In this document: in pieces, positions 1-11,955 of the stretch
Layout of the letters: every line of letters starts with the position of its first letter
How positions within the stretch are numbered: the stretch's first letter is position 1
Assembly (NCBI GenBank): GCA_963930775.1
Contig: OZ005705.1
Location: 3,720,001-3,784,000 of the forward strand
Source: Cliona cf. orientalis
Lineage: Eukaryota; Porifera; Demospongiae; Clionaida; Clionaidae
DNA: 64,000 bases
Reading direction: 5' to 3'
Made by a program: the position numbers and the translations under genes
The notes under the pieces: generated by a model
What the model was told of the DNA's origin: nothing
What the model saw: only the letters and a program-made list of their open reading frames with translations
The model's database searches: none

Positions 1-857
1 CCTCAAAATGAAGGATCTTTCAACTTTATAACTCATGGCTTTAAAAACTTGACCTGGACGTGATGGAATTGGGCCTTTATAACTTTGACCTGAGGTATTA
101 GATACGGGCATTACGCAACTTGTGTGTTGATCCCATACAGACTTTTGCAAATCCAGTCATGTAATATATTGTAATATATCTGCATGAAACCACACTTCAA
201 AGGAAAACAGTTATTACAAATCTTGGGCCATGTACTGTAATTGATATTAATTTCGTTTACAAACTTTTTGCGTTAGAAATTTCATGTAACAATATTTCTG
301 TCAACTTCAAGCGCGTGCAATGTTTGCTGTATAAGTTAGTATAGGTGATTTATTTTCGTGTAAAATTTTTTGTCATTTCGTGCAAATAAAAATTTAACAA
401 TGAAGATTTCGTGAATTATGGTACTCTAGCTCAAGTCTCATACACCCTAGGGTATATGAAAATATACCTTACCTGCATAGTAAAGTATGCCAGAAAACAC
501 TTGATCCCTAATATACACTTTGTGGAATCACAGTATAAGTTATAGCTGTGCAATGGTTTTCTAAGGTGTACAGGTTGTACCCTTCGTGTGGCATGGTATA
601 ATGTGGTATAATGGTGTTCTAAGGGCTTCACGGGTATAATACCCATACACCTTAGAAAACCATGGTACAACTATTACAAGCCCAATGCATTCAAAATTTT
701 TTATTCCTACGGTGTATGCTGTCTGATCCATTTCCTACTATGGCGAAACCCTCATGCCATACAACTTAATATTATAACCATATAATTATAAATTATCTAA
801 CCTGTAGGGCAGAATATCACTCATCAACATAGTTAATTTTATGCCCATGTCACCAGG
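1..857. other. AT-rich sequence, nothing recognised
   Basis: No convincing coding exon, RNA gene or bounded repeat is visible. The stretch would lie downstream of the last placed exon of the minus-strand Lgl/tomosyn-like gene, so it may be intron or 3' flank. Further 3' exons of that gene were looked for here and not seen. Confidence 0.3.
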
Positions 858-1812
858 TATGTGACAGTATCTGAAAAAAGGGGCACTTCGCGCTAAATGC
901 CATTTTGTTTGCTGCTTTTCAAACTGTCACCATCCTCAAGAGCCCTAGGCTTCTGGCTTATTGGTTTATTAGCAGTTTGGTCCTATTACTTCACAGTTCC
1001 AACGTTAGAAGCTAGAGCAAGCCTCCTGCCTCCTATACCGAGCGTTGAGCTGCCAAAGAGAGGTGGCAATTTTCGAATGTGATGGACGTGTTTGCCCCGC
1101 CCATACATGAGGTGGGCATGGCACAGAATTCATAGTGAGTGTAGTAGGATGATGGAATATATTTATGCCAAACTTCAAGTCCATAACCACTATGGTTCCT
1201 GAGATACCGTACCCTCGCGAAAGAGGGCCCACTACGGAATGTCAGCCCACCTCCCACTTTGGGCTCAATTTTCTGCATGCTAAGGTCCAGTGCGTACTCA
1301 AATATGCACCCATGTGTAGCTGCCCCTGAAAATGCAGCTCAAATGGCTGGTATATGAGGACTGATTGAACTTCGAATAGTCTACGTAAGATCGATAAGTA
1401 ACGAGCTAAATAGCTGTAAAACTAGCTTTATACCACGTTTCAGCGGAAATAAACAAGCGTACATGGCTAGCGATCATAGCCACGCCCACTTAATAGGGCT
1501 GAACTCAATAACACATGGTGAAGTATCGCGGCCGCCCTTGCTCTGGATTGGTAACTGTGCTTGAAAAAGGCTGAAATCAATAGTAGCCGACGCTATTCAA
1601 ATTATGAAGCTAGCGTGGGTAACTTACATTGTACCTCCATGGGTGCTCTTTCGCATATAAATGCAATACTGATACCTCAAATATCGGCCCATCTCCCAAT
1701 CTTGGCCCAATGTAAGGTGCACTGCCCATGGGCCCTCTTTTGCGAGAGTACATTAAAGTGAAAATTTGGGAATATAGGGCGAAATGCCCCCTTTCTCACA
1801 TCCTGTCACATA
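858..1812. mobile_element. TIR element, family B copy 1, carrying a nested MITE
   Basis: The left end begins TATGTGACAG followed by an A-rich stretch and GGGGCAC. The right end is an imperfect inverted copy (GCCCCCTTTCTCACATCC, then TGTCACATA). A related copy lies at 22566-22938 in the other orientation, and the two share interior sequence around 900-1080. The block 1207-1752 is a separate MITE inserted within it, so the uninterrupted element would be about 0.4 kb. The interior has a short open frame similar in both copies (LxxYGLLAVW-like). I treat it as shared element sequence, not a gene. Confidence 0.55.
1207..1752. mobile_element. MITE, family A copy 1 (nested)
   Basis: Left end CCGTACCCTCGCGAAAGAGG preceded by TA; right end CCTCTTTTGCGAGAGTAC in inverted orientation. 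A second copy at 10984-11505 lies in the opposite orientation, and shared interior sequence (the stretch around 'cggcccatctcccaatcttg') confirms the family. The right end of this copy is decayed. No coding capacity. Confidence 0.7.
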
Positions 1813-1964
1813 TAAGAGAATGATGCCACGAATGAATGCAAATTTAAAAAGCTCATGGCTAAAATAATCTGACATAATATGCGGTACTTCCCAGACAATA
1901 TACACTCCTGTTTAGCGTGTTAATTCTTTGCTTGAAAAAAGTTGTACGTGGGGCCTAGTCTCCT

Positions 1965-1986
1965 GGGGGGGGGGGGGGGGGGGGGG
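1965..1986 (+). repeat. poly-G homopolymer (22 G)
   Basis: An uninterrupted G run, flanked by non-repetitive sequence. Length is uncertain for most sequencing methods. Confidence 0.9.
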
Positions 1987-3023
1987 TGCATGGGGTGCTA
2001 TTGCATCCCCCTTGGGCTAGACACTGAGTTAGTTACTATCAGCTAGAGCTATTAGCCTATTGCACTGGCATGATGCTGCTGCCTAGTGAATCTCACTCAC
2101 TATTAAAGGTGATCTGAAACGGAAGTTATTATGTAATCGAACAATGTGTGAAAGTGCTAAGCGCATGCATGCACAGCGTTTTGCATATTATCGTAGTGTA
2201 AAAGGCTCGCGAGCACGAGGATAGGATCGTGAGCCATCTTCTCTACCTTTCACCTCGTGAATCGATCAATCGCTCATGTCGCGTGTCAATCAGGGCTAGG
2301 ACAAGCATGAAATATCGCTTGGTTACACCTTCACGATGACATTAGATTGACCAATCAGGTTTGAGCTTTGAAGGAATTCAAAAATGTAGGCAGGCGGTTC
2401 GACTCCAGTTTCAGAGTACCTTTTATTATACAACCATTTTCTGTTGATATCATATTATAAATAGATGAATACCGTAAATCAAATTTATGAGTGCATCTCA
2501 TTTATGCGTATTTATGCAGTGGTATGGCCTAGGGAATGAATACAATTACATTATTTTAACCAACGCAATTATTATACCCACGTGCATGCACCAGTGGTTT
2601 ACCACATGGTCACACACCAAGTGCTAGCGTGTTGTAGCTACGGTATTTTTTTAAAAAAGGAAGCTCTGCCTACACATGAGCAGACTGGAATCAGGCAGAG
2701 AGAAACAGCGAGGCTAATTAATGAATATCAGCAGTATTGCAGCAGTAAACTGATACTACAGAAGCAATATCCAATTCCGAAAAGATCAGTGAAAATAGTG
2801 ACCCATTCACAATTCTGATTGAGAGACTAGCTGTACATAAATATTTTATCAAGTATCCCACGGTTGAAATTCGCATGATTTTGATGACATTAATTTTTAA
2901 TTTGATCAAAGTGACACTGAACCACGACTTTAATGCAACATAAATTTCTTGATTTACAGTACAAGTATGTTTAATGTCACAATCGTGAGATGATGTGGCT
3001 AGTACGCATAAACATCAATTAAC
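1987..3023. other. non-coding stretch, nothing recognised
   Basis: AT-rich sequence with short open frames only and no bounded repeat that I can pair within the window. It contains no recognisable 3' exon of the minus-strand gene. Confidence 0.3.
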
Positions 3024-3556
3024 AGTACATGCTCACAAAACATAGAGACATAGTTCATGCACAAACAGTATCCTGCCTGGGCAAGATTGCCCATCAGTAC
3101 CGTGCGTATGCGCAGATAGAAGCGGTTGCACAGGCCACACCCCTCATAGCAACTAAGCTAGTGTACGTGTGCAATGGCGACATTTTTGCTCTGCTTGAAC
3201 GTTGCTACCGGACTACTGACAGGTATGATAAAGAACAAACCTTGCCTCCGAGGCTCGGTGGCTAGCACCAGCGCCTGCTCAGAAGGTCTCTCGAAACGCA
3301 CAGGGCTTTCACACCGATCGTTCGACCACAATATATCTCTAGCTGTAGCTATGGCCCGAGGCATTAAGGCCACCCTTCTTTGTGCACACGGCCCGGCCTA
3401 CAGTTCAGACCAATTAATCCTGAGCCTTGAAGTGCGGACTTCCTCTCCGCCCGCGTGCGCCGTGCATTCATAGCAACCAGGCGCATCCAAGACGCGTATA
3501 TCCATGCTCTTATGTAATGACATGGACTATATAAGAAAAATGATCGTCTGAAAAAT
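3024..3556 (-). repeat. dispersed repeat, family R copy 1
   Basis: About 530 bp matches 54761-55290 in reverse orientation. Shared landmarks are GTACATGCTCACAAAACAT at one end, the 'gcgacatttttgctctgctt' region and the 'ggcattaaggc' region in the middle, and TATATAAGAAAAATGA near the other end. Copy 2 has a short TATG tandem near one end. No terminal inverted repeats or coding frame were seen, so the class (SINE-like or MITE) is undetermined. Confidence 0.65.
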
Positions 3557-4143
3557 AGTTTCGTTGTATGCAGTATAATAAACGATGATTGACAGTTTTC
3601 TCTACAAGTCTCCGGCCATGAACTGAAATTTTTCTATTTAAAGAGCACTGCCAAGCCTAATTGTGGGCTAGCCTCATCAACAAAGGGACTTGGTCCAAAA
3701 AATTTCGCTCTTTACCTAAGCACACCCTATTCCAGAGATCCTGCAGGGATCTGCCCCTGTATGTACTAGCTAGCTGCATCATCATAATATCTCGCAATTT
3801 TATTCTTGCAGTACAACAGCATGTATGATCGATGAAACGCTTGAGTATGCAGTAGATATATAACAGCAAATCCAACTACCACAGTTAATCAAATACAATG
3901 CATGATCCAATTTAACACAATAGATTAGCATTTTTTGAATTCTCATATCATTTATATATGGAGTGATTGACGATCTTTACCAGAAAAATGTATGTTTTTC
4001 AAAATTGAAATTATTTTTTCCATGCGTAGAATTAGATAAGTATGGTATATTTAATACAAAATGTATCCTGTCACAAGCACACATACAATTTTGCTCTCTG
4101 GTGATGTAGTACCATATATGTATATAGTACTGGTAAGACTTAC

Positions 4144-4263
4144 TTGTTGGAATAAGTTCAATCCTCCTCTTGGTTTCTTCCGGTTCCCCCTTCATGATGT
4201 TAATTCCATAGGCCACAACATAGCCACTGGCAAGGCCAACCCACAATGTTAGTGTAGGAAGAG
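4144..4263 (-). CDS. Lgl/tomosyn-like gene, exon i (WD blade)
   Basis: This minus-strand exon lies between an acceptor (ATACAG at 4264-4269) and a donor (GTAAGT below 4144). It reads LWVGLASGYVVAYGI, the blade motif that in LLGL and tomosyn proteins follows the linker and is written LWVGT-SG-V in most members. It opens with two bases that complete the codon left by the exon ending at 10362, giving a serine across the junction, and it ends after one base of a codon. It is the most 3' exon I could place. Later blades and any C-terminal R-SNARE motif (which would separate tomosyn from Lgl) were not found below it and may lie outside the window. Confidence 0.7.
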
Positions 4264-4977
4264 CTGTATATTATGTATATTATAACAATGAAAAAGTACT
4301 ACTGTGCAAAAGCCAGCAGCACAGAAGTGCTGCAATAGAGTAACCAAAAGAATGCAATTCCATGCAATTATGTAATACAGTACCATACAGCAGGAGCATT
4401 AAATTAGGTGAAATTTAATTGGTAAGTTTTTAATTTGGCAATCTATACGGAATCACTGAATTAAATTCTTGCAAATGGCAAGTTTCTTGCTATGCGATAT
4501 GCAGAACTATGACACAACAGCCTAGATAAGCAGATTCAGGACTAGTACAAATGAGAGGAAAGGCAAGAAACATAGCAACTAAAATGATGGGTGCGTCATG
4601 AAGAGGTTGACAGAGAGCTGTATCTACATACTAGTCTTCTCCAAAAAAAAAAAAAAACCCATCACCTTTCTTTTGTTCACTGAGACCTCAAAATGAAGAA
4701 AAGCAGAGGTAGTCAGTAAATGTGACCTGCTCTGAGAAAAGGGATCTTACAGAAATTTTCAAGAACATTGCATGGATAGATAGCTCTGTCTATGCTGAGT
4801 ACAATGGTGCAAGTTTCAAAGAAAAATATTGATCACGAGTGGAGTTATGACCATTCTTATTCACTTGGGTGGATAGAGTCGTTCTCTGAAAATAGCTGTT
4901 AAAATTCTGTATTAAGTCGCATATATAATGTAATTGCACCCATAGCAACTTGATACAAATGTATATATAACATGATA

Positions 4978-5455
4978 CCGTACTCGCTCTAATTATCCGA
5001 ACGGCCAAAAATAATTATTAATATCGCCGTTCGGGGTTAATAAATAGAAAGTAAATCAATTCGGGCAATAGATTGTTCGAGTGTAAATAGAACGGATCCA
5101 GTGCAAATGGAGAACGAAGAAACAGCAGTTGATGTCCAACTATAGGTTTATCGTTGTCAGCGCTAGAGTTCTCAGTATCGCTGTGCTCTCAGGAGCGATC
5201 GCAAAATGATCGCCGTCTGTGTCTGTGTTACCTTTCCGCTCTTATATGCTGTCCAAGATGTGGTAGCCACACTCTTCGATGAACGTGGAAGAGTTGGCTC
5301 GAGCTACTGCCATGCCGTACCGCGTGGCTGTTCGGTTGATTTAGAGCGGATGAGAAACTTGAAGTTCAAGATGTTCGACGAATTAGAAAGGAAATAAATT
5401 ACTTAAACTTGCCGTTCGGGCTATTAGAATGTTCGAATAATTAGAGCGAGTATGG
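4978..5455. mobile_element. TA-flanked MITE with a small internal frame
   Basis: Ends CCGTACTCGCTCTAATTATC and, inverted, CCATACTCGCTCTAATTATT, each bordered by TA (4976-4977 and 5456-5457). The TA duplication places it with Tc1/mariner/pogo-type elements. An internal open frame, 5206-5397, reads MIAVCVCVTF... to ...FKMFDELERK. It is too short and unplaced to call a protein but may be the remnant of a parental gene. Confidence 0.75.
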
Positions 5456-5739
5456 TATATCAAAATGAAGCAAGAGCCTTCAATTTTTTGATGACTCAGA
5501 AGTGAAGTTTTACATTAAGGCAGTAACATAAAAGGTGGTGGTGTGGTCACAACATCCATCACAATGGCAGCCTCTACAGCTATCGTCCAAAGAGCTGATA
5601 GGAGTCTCCCAGTAGAAAATGAAGACCATATAATATTATGATCACAAAAGAACAATCAGGCTAAGTGTATAGAATGAATTTTGTCAACAAAAGAAGTAGC
5701 TCAACCACAAAATTGACAGTGTGAACAGCAAAGGAGTAC

Positions 5740-5978
5740 GATATTAATGCAGTGGTGGAGATGGAGGATATCCCATCAGAGTTGGCGTTCAACTGGGATC
5801 AGACTGGCATCAGCATTATCCCCCGTCCATCATGGATGATGGAAAGTAAGATATCTCAACAAGTGGAGATAGTGGAATAAAATTAATGGCAAATAGCCGC
5901 ATTTTGTGGCACACTGTTTGGTGAGTTTCTACCTACACAGCTTATCTATCAGGGAAAAATTGCAGCTTGTTGTTAGTA
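5740..5978 (+). pseudogene. DDE transposase remnant (pogo/DDE_1-like)
   Basis: A broken reading frame gives SELAFNWDQTGISIIP, where the aspartate of NWDQTG is the usual first catalytic residue of this transposase class. After a frame break it gives QIAAFCGTLFGEFLPTQLIY, the strand region that normally follows in the same proteins. Stops and shifts separate the pieces and the second and third catalytic residues were not found. The assignment is from remembered family motifs. Confidence 0.6.
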
Positions 5979-6654
5979 TGTACGTGAACTGTACCGATTG
6001 CTTATACCTTATGAATCTGAGTATCAACCAATCTGTGAAGGTGTTCATGTGAAGGAAATTCAAAGATAGGTATTCCAAGCAAGTTCAACAGTAGGTTAGG
6101 TAAGGAAGAGATCACACACGTAGATGTCTATAATGAAGCCACTTGGTGCTTGCTGGCTTGTCAGTCGTTATGAATACATTATTAAACAGAGTTATTGGTT
6201 TTAAAGCTGCTGGTTTACTACCTTGATCATTTCATGCACCAAGTACAACACTCATGAAAGCGGAGCCTTGATTGTATTTTTATATCATCATGATGTTAAT
6301 CAGTATTGTACAGTACACAATGATAATAATTAATATCAGTACCTTATGTAAATATTTCAATAACTAATGTATGAATCAGGAGAACAGACCAGCTGGAAAG
6401 GAGTCAGGAGAATGCTAGCTTAATTATGATGATTGCACAAAAGTGGTAACATAATATAATTGTGCTAATGTGGGAAAGGAGAAATAAGGAGAAATGTTTG
6501 CTAACAACAACTAAACTGTTGGTCTCCTTTCTCAAAACATGCCACCAGATGAGGCTGCACAGCACATTATTAATTAAACATGAATCATATTAGGGGTATT
6601 ATTTAAGAGCCAGAGCTGTAGAGATGGTAATAGCAAACAAACAACAATATAGCC

Positions 6655-7030
6655 CTCCTCTCTGATGGTTTGCTGGAATCATTCAGTGCAATAGACTGTA
6701 GCCCTATCTATGAAAATTGTACATTCAGCGTATTTTGTGCTAAGTTAATGTGCCAATCATCAAGCTTCTCTATAGCCAGGATATGCTCTTTATCAATAAT
6801 GACAAGACACAAGGCCTCTGCTGAACTGGATCCATTCCTGGGAAGTGGAGTCTTCTCAAGTTTCAGGCAAAATAGTGGGAATACCTGTCACTTTCCTCTT
6901 TTTGCCAGCAAATCAACGCTTGTGGTGCTCAATGATGATTCTATGAGCTTTTTACTTGCCTTTGCTGTCACTAGTTTGTCACTTTCAAATGTATGCATGC
7001 ACAAAATTCCAGCCAGTACTCGTCAGAGTA
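6655..7030 (-). pseudogene. transposon ORF remnant
   Basis: On the minus strand an interrupted frame reads EHILAIEKLDDWHINLAQ and continues with QSIALNDSSKPSERRAILL after an in-frame stop. Proteins with this style of motif accompany transposons in invertebrates, sometimes beside a Ulp1-like protease domain. No protease residues are visible here. The match is from memory and weak. Confidence 0.35.
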
Positions 7031-8689
7031 CCACTTCGCAGGTTGTTAAGGTTACATGATAGTATTCAATGCGCAATATATAAATAATTGCGCATGGACA
7101 CAATTTACGTATTGGAAAAGCGAAGGAATGTCGATCATTACCAAATGTAAATAAAGTCCAGATTTCTGCGTCAACTTCTGAAGACCAGAGATTCGAACGA
7201 ACTGACTCTACTGTCGTTCACGATAGTCCATCGATTAGAGCAGGGCCAAGTACAACGCTTTTTCAAAAACTCGAAGATGGTGAATCGTCAGACAAGGCTT
7301 TGTCCCAGAGGAGGTTGGACATTGTCCTATACATATTTAAGGAAATTTGGAACTGAGGAATAAAACTTTGCCAGTGTCTCTATCTTGACAAAAGATGTCT
7401 GAGCCCAACCTGAGCCCCATGCGCAATCAACTATGGAATACTAATGAGCTTTTTTTGTGTACAACGGAATGCAATTAAGCAACAAGATATAGTGTGAATA
7501 TGCACCTCACCTTACAACACTGTTTTTTTGGATCTTAATGGGCCAGAATGTAATATTTCATCAGTATGGAGTCGCTGACAAAGTATTATCCCTCAATTCA
7601 AAGATTTTTGTTTTTATGTATAATTTGTACTATAGCATGTCTAACCTAGCTCCTCTGGTTTTGTCCTGGAGGGTCGCCACTAAGCAAGTCACATGGCAGC
7701 TGAGCAGTAAGTTTTTATGTTCGCTTTCTGTTCGTGTAACTTGACCGAGTTCAAATACTATACTTGGCCAGGTAGAGTCTCGTAAGCTATCGTTTTGTTT
7801 GTTTGTCACTACATACAGGCTGTTTACCCTGGCAAAAACTGACGCAGAAACTTGCAATACTTACCCACGCTTGCAGACTGGCAGCGGCAGGTTTGCTTTC
7901 GTTTTTGTGGTCCATGGGGCTGGCATCAGGAGAGCTACTTACCTGTGCCTTGACTGTGCAAAGAACGTGGACAAAAACTGGAATACAACTGTCTCATTTA
8001 TTATTCATGTGAACTTTGACCATGCGTGGGCGAAACACTATCCCGTAACCTTAAGTCTTATCAGTGCAAAAAGAGTGAACAAATCGAGTTTTTCTCCAAT
8101 GACAGCATCACCTTCTCACTACCGCCATAGCAAAAGGATGTGATCTCTCTTTTGCAAGGAAATCCTTCGCTAATGGCAGCAGTTTAAATACTCTTATAGA
8201 CATGGCAGCCTCTCACCTTTGCTTAAATCGAGAAATTTGCTATGTCTCTCTTTGGCATGCGTGAAAAGCAATTGGGCGTGGCCTAGCTATCATTACCGCA
8301 TATGTACTAGTGCTACCATCTATGCATGCACGCACGCAATCTCACACTGCAAGCATACGATAAAAATATGAAACTAAGGGAGCTTTATAATTGCATGATC
8401 AATCATATAAAATTATCGTAATTAAAGCGCATCTCTAATAAACTTGTCACCTACGACAGGACCCTAATTTTCACACTCTAATTATATTATAATATTATAT
8501 GTGCCATGTGGTCACGCTCTTTTTTTCCAGGTGTGTTCTAATCAGAGTGGTACCAGTGTATACTAATAACTCGAGAGTACATGTACTGGAGGCCATATGT
8601 TGTCCGGCCACTTTAATTAATTACAACGCACCTCTGTAAATGATGTACCACTTCGACTAGAATGTTAAGTAATAGAAATATCACAGGTG

Positions 8690-9225
8690 CTAGGGATCTA
8701 TGCGATATATTGCATCGAAGCCCGAGGGCGCTTTGCGCCCGAGATATGTCGCCATCAGAGGAGGTTCGACAGGGTCAAAAGGTCAGCAATAACCCTCCGT
8801 TAACGAGCATTCTTGTACCTTGACCCCGAATTTAGACAGTCCTGATTTATCATGGAGACAGGCGCTGCTTTCTCCAAGGCGGATGACAGACATTCTAGAA
8901 GTAATCGGCGGCTTTTCTATGCCATCATTCTCACTACAGCAGCTTGCCTTGCTGTTCAAGGTCGCAAAGGTCAGCCATATGGTAGCCTAGAAAATCGTTC
9001 ACGAAGGGTACAGGGCTCGAACCAGTATTAGACACGACGAAAAACATGATAGAGACACTTTCGTAGCAAGATAGCTGGGGTACAACGGAGAAATTAGTAC
9101 TCCCATGCAAACATATGGGAGCACGTGATTAGCTAATTGTGACCTTTTGACCCTGTCGAACCTCCTCTGTGTCGCCATGCATAGATCCTGAGTGCATGTG
9201 ATATACCCAATTTATATCTCGAGGA
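8690..9225. repeat. hairpin repeat (split by a MITE)
   Basis: A repeat with the hairpin CCCGAGGGCGCTTTGCGCCC and outer arms near 8695 (AGGGATCTATG) and 9177 (CATAGATCC). A second copy at about 53905-54005 has the same layout with no insertion (AAGCCCGAGGGC, GTGCCCGAGG). The comparison shows that the 8756-9169 block was inserted later. Confidence 0.6.
8756..9169. mobile_element. MULE-type MITE with 9-bp target duplication
   Basis: Thirty-base terminal inverted repeats begin CAGAGGAGGTTCGACAGGGT at 8756 and appear inverted ending at 9169. The element is flanked on both sides by TGTCGCCAT (8747-8755 and 9170-9178). A 9-bp duplication is typical of Mutator-like elements. It has no coding capacity and is therefore non-autonomous. 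Confidence 0.85.
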
Positions 9226-10361
9226 AGTAAACAGTGGCCCCCGCAGTGTTCTATCTCACCGCTGATTGGTAAGTGGCTCCTCTCCTTGGAAATAAGCCAC
9301 TCCATAGAAACAAATTCAACTTTGACAGTGATGAGACAAAAAACCATCCAAATCTAACTTGCTGACTAAGGGATCGAGGTTAGCTTTTGACTGTGTGTAG
9401 CCAAGCTAGCTAGCTACGAGTGTTAATTTTGAATAGCTATCTATCTGTACTATACTAATAATAGTCCAGCATCGGTTTGGTCAACAGTAGTGGCATCCTT
9501 TAGTTTCTTAACTGAGAGTAGCATGGAACACTGTATGAAGTAGCTAGCTAGTTGTTGCACGTGGCAAGTATCAATTGAATGATTGCTAAACTGTATCCTG
9601 TGTGGTGTCAATTAGCGCGCCTATGCTTCTTGTACCTATGTAAACCAAGTCTGTAGTGCTGCATTTTTGATGGTGAAAACCTATCCCTCCCTTCTACACC
9701 CATCATCAGGGGCAGTGGAAGGATCAGAAATTGGTACGGCTGGACTCAGTTGTTGGATTGATTAACAGCGCGTGCGCGCAAAAATTTTTGGCCACGCCCC
9801 CTAATTATCGAAAAGCGCACTCCTATGTAGATAATGCCAGAAACAACTGCGCGTGCGCATATCGAGTGGGGCATTCCCACGAAATATCCACCTGCCGTGC
9901 CGGGCCTCGCTGCTGTCTCCACTCCAGTTTTGGTACGGCTCAGCACCACCTGCTTGAGTTTTGGTACAGCTATAGCCGTTCTAGCTGTACCGGTTCCGCC
10001 GCCTCTGATCATACTGACTGTTATCTCAGTATCAAGTACACAGTATTAGTACACCCTAAAGGAATTAGTATCGCACTGTATACCCTAAGGGGGTTAATAT
10101 TGCACACACAGCAGTGCCATATTAAGAATAATTGTCCTAGAAAACTATGTAAAAAGGATGCTTTTAAATAATTCTTTGCCACCCACTATCGGTAATTATA
10201 TATTATAGAGGGTTGTTTATTAGAATGTGCACAATATCACCAACGAAAATTTCCATCATACAGAGTATGTAGGTGCACCAGATTGACTACAGTAATCCCT
10301 GTGCATGGGCCAAGGGTTAATTATCATAATATTATCATAACAGTTATTCCCCTACACTCAC

Positions 10362-10679
10362 ACTGCTTATCAAGCTGAAGTTGAACTATCTCCAATGCAG
10401 AAACACAACTATCCAACTCAGACAGTGTCACCATACCGTTGTGTTCCTCTGTAGTCACGGCTGCTGCTGTAAAGTGTGGTTGAGATTGTGCTCGGGGTGC
10501 AGTTGTGAACATCTTAGCTGATTGGACACGTTTGGTTGGACTTTGTTCCCCTTCTTTAATCTTAACGGAAAAAGCCATGGAAGTAGCATGTCTCTTGATG
10601 GTAGCTTTTCGTAATTCAGCTAAGGACAATTGAGATTCCCTTTTCATTTGACGGGTAAATCTGGTAGGATCTGCCATAT
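10362..10679 (-). CDS. Lgl/tomosyn-like gene, exon h (basic linker)
   Basis: The exon runs from an acceptor TGCATGCAG to a donor GTGAGT. Two leading bases complete a tyrosine codon from exon g, giving LYMADPTRF, equivalent to the post-blade linker of Lgl and tomosyn proteins. The linker is basic and serine/threonine rich: FTRQMKRESQLSLAELRKAT then IKRHATSMAFSVK. In Lgl proteins the corresponding region carries the aPKC phosphorylation sites that control cortical release. The basic-serine pattern could serve the same role, which is inference. The exon ends TLSELDSCVSALEIVQLQLD, leading into the LWVG blade of exon i. Confidence 0.7.
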
Positions 10680-10983
10680 CTGCATGCATGATGCATGTAT
10701 GAATGGTTCAAGGAGGTATGAAAACATCTTCTGAGGTATGTATATGTAGGTGGCTGTGTCCAGTTCATTCCATTCATGAGTCATGTATGAACTGACTCAG
10801 CAAATTGGGTCTCTATGTAGCTGAATATGGGTTTACATAATACTAACTTACGTACAAGATGGGAATTTGCAATATATATGGATCAGCAGTAACAATCTAC
10901 CTACAACAATACTGTGCAAGGCTACTGTTCTAATCCACACACAGAGTTTGAATAATGGTCGGATATTGGACATTTTCTATATA

Positions 10984-11505
10984 CCGTACCCTCGTGAAAG
11001 AGGGCCCATGGGCCGTGCACCTTATATTGGGCCAAGATTGGGGGATGGGCCGATATTTGAGGTATCAGTATCGCGTATATTCGAAAGAGCGCCCACGTAA
11101 GTTACCCATGCTAGCTTAATAATTTGAATAGTAGCAGCGGCTACTATTGATTTCAGCCTTATTCAAGCACGGTTACCAATCCAGAGCAAGGGCGGCCGCG
11201 ATACTTCACCGTGTGTCGTTGAGTGCAGCTGTATTCAGTGGGCGTGGCTACGATCGTTTATTTGTGCTGAAACGTGGCATAAAGTTAGCTAGGCTTAGTT
11301 TTACGGCTGTTTAGAACGTTACTTATCGATCTTACATAGATTATTCGAAGTACAACCCAGCCATTTCATGCATTTGAGCTGTGCTTTCAAGGGCAGCTAC
11401 GTATGGGCGCATATTCGAGTAAACACTAGACCGTAGCAGGAAATTGAGCCCAAAGTGGGGGGCAGGCCGACATTCCGTAGTGGGCCCTCTTTCACGAGGG
11501 TACGG
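10984..11505. mobile_element. MITE, family A copy 2
   Basis: Ends CCGTACCCTCGTGAAAGAGG and its near-perfect inverted copy, each flanked by TA (10982-10983 and 11506-11507). It matches 1207-1752 in inverted orientation. Better preserved than copy 1. Non-coding. Confidence 0.85.
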
Positions 11506-11955
11506 TATAATACTATGCATATTGCCAAGCTGTCCGAACACAAGCATACTTTGTGCTGATATAACGTCCACATGTAGCCTAGCTGAGCAGTGGGGTTGCC
11601 TACAGCCACAACTAGTCGCTCCAAGTGGATAACAGTTAATTTACATTAGTACTATTTGTCAAACTACAGTCTATTTTGGTGGTACATATTGGAGTTTGTC
11701 AAATCAGCCACAAACTGTACTATAACAAAGTCTAGTTACACAACTTGCTGGTCACAGTGACAGTTGCTACAGAATCTGAAATGTCCGAACAAGATTTGAA
11801 AACGTACTGATAGTGTACAGATATAACATACGTCTGTAGGTAGAGAATCTTTATTTCAAATTCTGAAACCCTAACCTCTACCCTCTTCCTAATCCTGGGT
11901 TATGCATATAATGAATCCCATAAAACATGTTGATAGCCCCTGGGCACCCTTGATT

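Larger units (their letters stand above)
4264..10361 (-). other. intron between exons h and i
   Basis: About 6.1 kb. It holds the MITE 4978-5455, DDE transposase remnants near 5740 and a transposon ORF remnant near 6655, and the MULE-type MITE 8756-9169 inside a hairpin repeat. The stretches 4270-4970, 7040-8680 and 9230-10360 contain nothing I can name. A poly-A run sits at about 4640. Confidence 0.5.

Noticed and set aside
6670-7059. 129-codon plus-strand open frame
   Set aside because: The opposite strand reads as a transposon protein remnant, so this frame is probably its shadow.
9731-10171. 146-codon plus-strand open frame
   Set aside because: The sequence has repeated GGTACGGCT/GGTACAGCT units and CpG-rich MITE-like character (weak inverted ends near 9711 and 10010). 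Overlapping frames on both strands are artefacts of base composition.
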